Shown here: piece by piece, positions 61,263 to 64,000 of the stretch | How positions within the stretch are numbered: the stretch's first letter is position 1 | Layout of the letters: every line of letters begins with the position of its first letter | DNA from: Bdellovibrio sp. NC01 | GTDB lineage: Bacteria > Bdellovibrionota > Bdellovibrionia > Bdellovibrionales > Bdellovibrionaceae | DNA length: 64,000 nucleotides | Reading direction: 5' to 3' | NCBI RefSeq assembly: GCF_006874625.1 | Contig: NZ_CP030034.1 | Coordinates: 2,232,001 to 2,296,000, forward strand | Program-made: the position numbers and the translations under genes | The notes under the pieces: generated by a model | What the model was told of the DNA's origin: nothing | The model's input: the letters and a program-made list of their open reading frames with translations, nothing else | Databases searched by the model: none

Positions 61263-62858
61263 ATGAAGTTCATCTACGTACTTGAAGATGATGTGCGTAT
61301 ACAAAAGGATCTATTCGATACTCTTAAATCAATAGATCCAAAGCTTCATATTCGCTTCTTCACTAATCTTGCCGAATTCCACGAATGGCTTAAAGTTGCA
61401 GTTCACGAAGGCCCGAAGGCTCTTGCCAATGGCGGCCAACGTTTTTCTGCAGACGATTCAGAACACCTTGAGCCAGCAAGCACCCACGAACTGCGTTTAA
61501 TTATCGCGAAAAATGAATTCTTGGGCACACAAAACATGGGCCTTGTCCGTCGCGCCCGTGACTTCTTTATGCGCAAAAAAATGTGCTCGGAGCATGAACC
61601 AACGGCGTTGATTCTTACCGCATTTGACAGCCCTAACTTCGATATTAAATTGGCTGAAGATCGCATTATCAACAACGTGATCTATAAACCATTTGATAAA
61701 TTGATTCTGAAGCAGGATTTAGAATACGCACTGACTGGGCGCCATCCGTTAAGTTCTTCATCAACAGTTGCGACGATCAAAATCAATGCGACCATTGAAA
61801 TGCTTAAAGAGGTCTCGATTGAATCTTTAAGCGAGGTTGGCTTTACCACGGTCAACAATCACGAAATCGCATTAGGGGCTTTAACGAAATACTATAGCGA
61901 AGCCTTTAAGGCAGACAGCAAAAAATCAGTCTACGCTTACTGCAAGTCATGCAAAGAATTAAACGAAAAAGAATTCCTGTGTGATTTCCATTTCTTTGCG
62001 GCTGACAATCTGCAAATCAGTCAAATTCGCAAACACATCCTCCAAGCGAAGAATCACGAAAATGCTGGATTTCAGAATACTCACTCTGGCCCCGCACGTA
62101 TTTTAATTATGGATGAAGATGTACCCTTGGGATTGGATCTTAAGATCTTCCTGACGGATCGTTTCGCAAACAGCGAAGTGTATGTTTATACTAACTTCGG
62201 CCAATTGCTTTCCGACCTAGCCGACAAGGATACGCCTAATCGTCAGCAGCTACCGCTGAATTTTGATTTCGTATTTGCAAACTACGAATTATTTGAAATT
62301 GAAAAACAAAAACGCTGGGACCAAATTTCCGACTACTTAAAAGAGCGCCACAAACGTGCCGGTCAAGAAATGAAGGAATTGCCTTCACTCTTTATGATTT
62401 CGCGTAAAAAAGTTCCTCTTGATGAGATTCGCGAAATTGGTAAGTGGACGAAAGACATTTTCTTCACGCCACTTGATAAAGGATATATCGCTAAAAAGCT
62501 TACGAACGAGCAAAGCCGTTTTGCTAATAAAATCCCAGTGACGATTGCTTCTTTAAAAGAGCTTTCTGTTCTTAAAGTCGCAAACCCAGTGGAAATCAGT
62601 CAGATCTCAGAAGCTGGCCTAGTCATGAAATACTATCGTGCGATCAGTGTTGGCGCCTTCCGCGAATTTATCTTGTGGCGTCCCGAAGAAACTGAAACAC
62701 CGGAAATCATCGGCACTGTGAACTACACCGAAGAAGATCGCGGTGGCAAAGAGTTCTTCCACAACCACTTTGTGTTCTTTGGAATGAAAGATCACTATCT
62801 TAAACACATCCGTTTGTGGTTACGCGAAGCTTACATCAAACAAAAAGAAAAAGAGTAG
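61263..62858 (+). CDS. Double pseudo-receiver / PilZ-like protein
   Basis: A 531-residue protein that seems to be built of two units, each a receiver-like domain followed by a PilZ-like domain. Unit 1: YVLEDDVRIQKDLFDTL (acidic pocket), a long insertion, ALILTAFDSP and VIYKPFDK (conserved Lys), but no clear phospho-Asp; then IESLSEVGFTTVNNHEIALG. Unit 2: ILIMDEDVPLGLDLKIFL, FDFVFANYELF (Asp replaced by Asn) and FFTPLDK (Lys replaced by Thr); then VEISQISEAGLVMKYYRAIS. The PilZ DxSxxG appears as SLSEVG and QISEAG, and no RxxxR is seen, so cyclic-di-GMP binding is doubtful. Confidence 0.72.
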   Translation: MKFIYVLEDDVRIQKDLFDTLKSIDPKLHIRFFTNLAEFHEWLKVAVHEGPKALANGGQRFSADDSEHLEPASTHELRLIIAKNEFLGTQNMGLVRRARDFFMRKKMCSEHEPTALILTAFDSPNFDIKLAEDRIINNVIYKPFDKLILKQDLEYALTGRHPLSSSSTVATIKINATIEMLKEVSIESLSEVGFTTVNNHEIALGALTKYYSEAFKADSKKSVYAYCKSCKELNEKEFLCDFHFFAADNLQISQIRKHILQAKNHENAGFQNTHSGPARILIMDEDVPLGLDLKIFLTDRFANSEVYVYTNFGQLLSDLADKDTPNRQQLPLNFDFVFANYELFEIEKQKRWDQISDYLKERHKRAGQEMKELPSLFMISRKKVPLDEIREIGKWTKDIFFTPLDKGYIAKKLTNEQSRFANKIPVTIASLKELSVLKVANPVEISQISEAGLVMKYYRAISVGAFREFILWRPEETETPEIIGTVNYTEEDRGGKEFFHNHFVFFGMKDHYLKHIRLWLREAYIKQKEKE

Positions 62859-62876
62859 TCGCAACGACTACTCTTT
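62850..62876. terminator. Bidirectional hairpin containing both convergent stop codons
   Basis: AAAGAGTAGTCG-CAA-CGACTACTCTTT is a perfect 12-bp stem. The TAG of the pseudo-receiver gene (62856-62858) and the minus-strand TAG of the P-type ATPase (62868-62870) lie symmetrically in the two arms. Flanked by A-rich sequence on the left, so it should also work on the minus strand. Confidence 0.75.
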
Positions 62877-64000
62877 AAGTTTGTAGCGCTTCAATAATAA
62901 TGAATTCGAAACAACTGACACGGAACTCATAGCCATAGCCGCACCGGCGATAACCGGGTTCAAAAGACCGAACGCTGCCAACGGAATACCCAAGACGTTA
63001 TAGATAAAGGCAAAGAATAAATTCTGACGAATTTTCTTTAACGTCACTTCCGATAAGTGCAAGGCGTGAACGACAGATTGCAAATCATTCTTCATCAAAG
63101 TCACATCGGCAGTTTCGATGGCAACATCCGTACCTGATGACATTGAAAAACTCACGTCCGCCATCGCTAATGCCGGCGCATCATTCACACCATCACCCAC
63201 CATCGCGACGATCTGTTTTTTGCGTTTAAGTCCTACGATAACATTTGCTTTATCCGAAGGCTTCACACCCGCTTTAAAATCAGTAAGACCTGCCTGTTTT
63301 GCGATTTCTCGAGCTGTGCCTTCGTTATCGCCTGTTAACATGATAACTTTCACGCCGCGCGATTGTAACGCATGAATCGCTGCTTTCGAGCTTTGACGAA
63401 TTTTATCAGCGACACCGATATAAGCCAGAATGCGCTCTTCACTCGATAAGACCATGATGGTATTGCCCGACGCTTCTAAATCACCCATCACAGCTTGATC
63501 CAAAAATGCGCCATCAGCACTCCATGCAGCTTGTCCCAAACGATATTTCTTTCCACTCACGACACCTTCAATACCATGACCTTGGCTTGCAGTGAAATTC
63601 TGAATGGGCAACAGAGACAGTTCATTTTTTTTCGCGCGATCCAAAATCGCATGTGCTAATGGATGCGAAGAACCGTTTTCAAGACTGGCGGCAATTTGCA
63701 GGACATCAAGTTCTCGCGCACCAGACACAAGATGGATGCGTGTGACAACCGGTTTACCTTCAGTGATAGTGCCCGTTTTATCTAAGACCAGGACATCGAT
63801 TTTTTCAGCCAACTCTAACGCTTTGGCGTCACGGAATAAAATTCCGGCTTGTGCTGCCTTTCCGATTCCAACCACAACAGCAGTTGGCGTTGCCAATCCT
63901 AAAGCACACGGACAAGCGATCACTAAAACGGACACCGCTGAAACGAAGGCCACCTGCAAATCACCAAGAATCAACCACGTCGCGATAAAAGTTAAGACAG
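62868..64000 (-). CDS. copA: Copper-type P1B ATPase, C-terminal part (N-terminus outside window)
   Basis: The frame is open to the right edge, so only the last 377 or so residues are seen. [10 protein letters not shown] is the membrane metal site, DKTGTITEG the phosphorylated Asp, SSHPLAHAI the P1B HP motif, [14 protein letters not shown] and [13 protein letters not shown] the hinge and Mg sites. The last two helices have [12 protein letters not shown] and [19 protein letters not shown], the Y-N and M-S-S residues expected for Cu(I) export. N-terminal metal-binding domains cannot be checked. It moves copper out of the cytoplasm. Confidence 0.94.
   Translation of the reverse strand, partial: VLTFIATWLILGDLQVAFVSAVSVLVIACPCALGLATPTAVVVGIGKAAQAGILFRDAKALELAEKIDVLVLDKTGTITEGKPVVTRIHLVSGARELDVLQIAASLENGSSHPLAHAILDRAKKNELSLLPIQNFTASQGHGIEGVVSGKKYRLGQAAWSADGAFLDQAVMGDLEASGNTIMVLSSEERILAYIGVADKIRQSSKAAIHALQSRGVKVIMLTGDNEGTAREIAKQAGLTDFKAGVKPSDKANVIVGLKRKKQIVAMVGDGVNDAPALAMADVSFSMSSGTDVAIETADVTLMKNDLQSVVHALHLSEVTLKKIRQNLFFAFIYNVLGIPLAAFGLLNPVIAGAAMAMSSVSVVSNSLLLKRYKLKE

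Noticed and set aside
1-64000. Prophage or genomic island
   Set aside because: Fibre genes look phage-like, but no integrase, capsid, terminase, portal or attachment repeats are present.

Overview
The window reads like a chromosome segment of a Gram-negative predatory bacterium of the Bdellovibrio group (Bdellovibrionota). This is inferred from family content, not from a marker gene. Supporting features are two long secreted fibre proteins built like the 'mosaic adhesive trimer' (MAT) fibres known from Bdellovibrio, regulators resembling the TIGR02147 family (one is a clear short member), a large FadE-type acyl-CoA dehydrogenase, many small secreted proteins of unknown function, degenerate HD-GYP and PilZ/receiver proteins, and oligopeptide uptake genes. 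No rRNA, tRNA, CRISPR array, insertion sequence or phage block was found. Genes are densely packed and no gene-free stretch exceeds 300 bases. Base composition is mid-range; the M48 protease gene at 6.7-8.1 kb looks richer in A+T.

Layout. 0-6.5 kb: end of a receiver-domain protein, an aldo/keto reductase, a CNNM/CBS membrane protein, FadE, a Pro/Ala/Thr-rich small secreted protein and mutM. 6.6-11.9 kb: M48 membrane protease, degenerate HD-GYP protein, secreted polysaccharide deacetylase with a GNAT acetyltransferase, and a solute-binding-like protein. 11.9-21.6 kb: the fibre region, with two paralogous fibre genes that have different tips, an XRE-type regulator downstream of the larger one, small secreted proteins, and a mini TIGR02147-like regulator overlapping a KH RNA-binding gene. 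22-31 kb: orphan RnfD-like protein, zinc alcohol dehydrogenase, DUF4239 membrane protein, then a tight three-gene operon (regulator, secreted protein with a hydrophobic hairpin, secreted J-domain protein). 31-38 kb: sohB followed by a complete oligopeptide ABC transporter (two ATPases, binding protein, two permeases). 38-49.7 kb: tatA, a glycerophosphodiesterase/AsmA-like/greA group, two BFD-like [2Fe-2S] proteins, RimK-like ligase with gloB, a photolyase with a TIGR01777-SRPBCC fusion, and a UbiB/ABC1 kinase with a TlpA-like thioredoxin. 49.7-55.5 kb: a translationally coupled minor-pilin operon ending in a secreted EF-hand-like protein. 55.7-64 kb: CDF cation exporter, heme A synthase, a stand-alone LON domain, DCC and NUDIX proteins, Na/Pi symporter, DUF486, a double receiver/PilZ-like protein, and the C-terminal part of a copper P-type ATPase.

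Themes. Much of the cargo fits a predatory life: surface fibres and pilus-tip proteins for prey contact, a secreted deacetylase, peptide import beside a membrane peptidase, and several secreted proteins of unknown role. The most unusual units are the regulator / hairpin protein / extracytoplasmic J-domain operon (25.8-28.9 kb), the coupled giant minor-pilin operon (49.7-55.5 kb), the regulator-KH overlap (20.8-21.6 kb) and the degenerate double REC-PilZ protein (61.3-62.9 kb). Several convergent pairs end in near-perfect hairpins that contain one or both stop codons.
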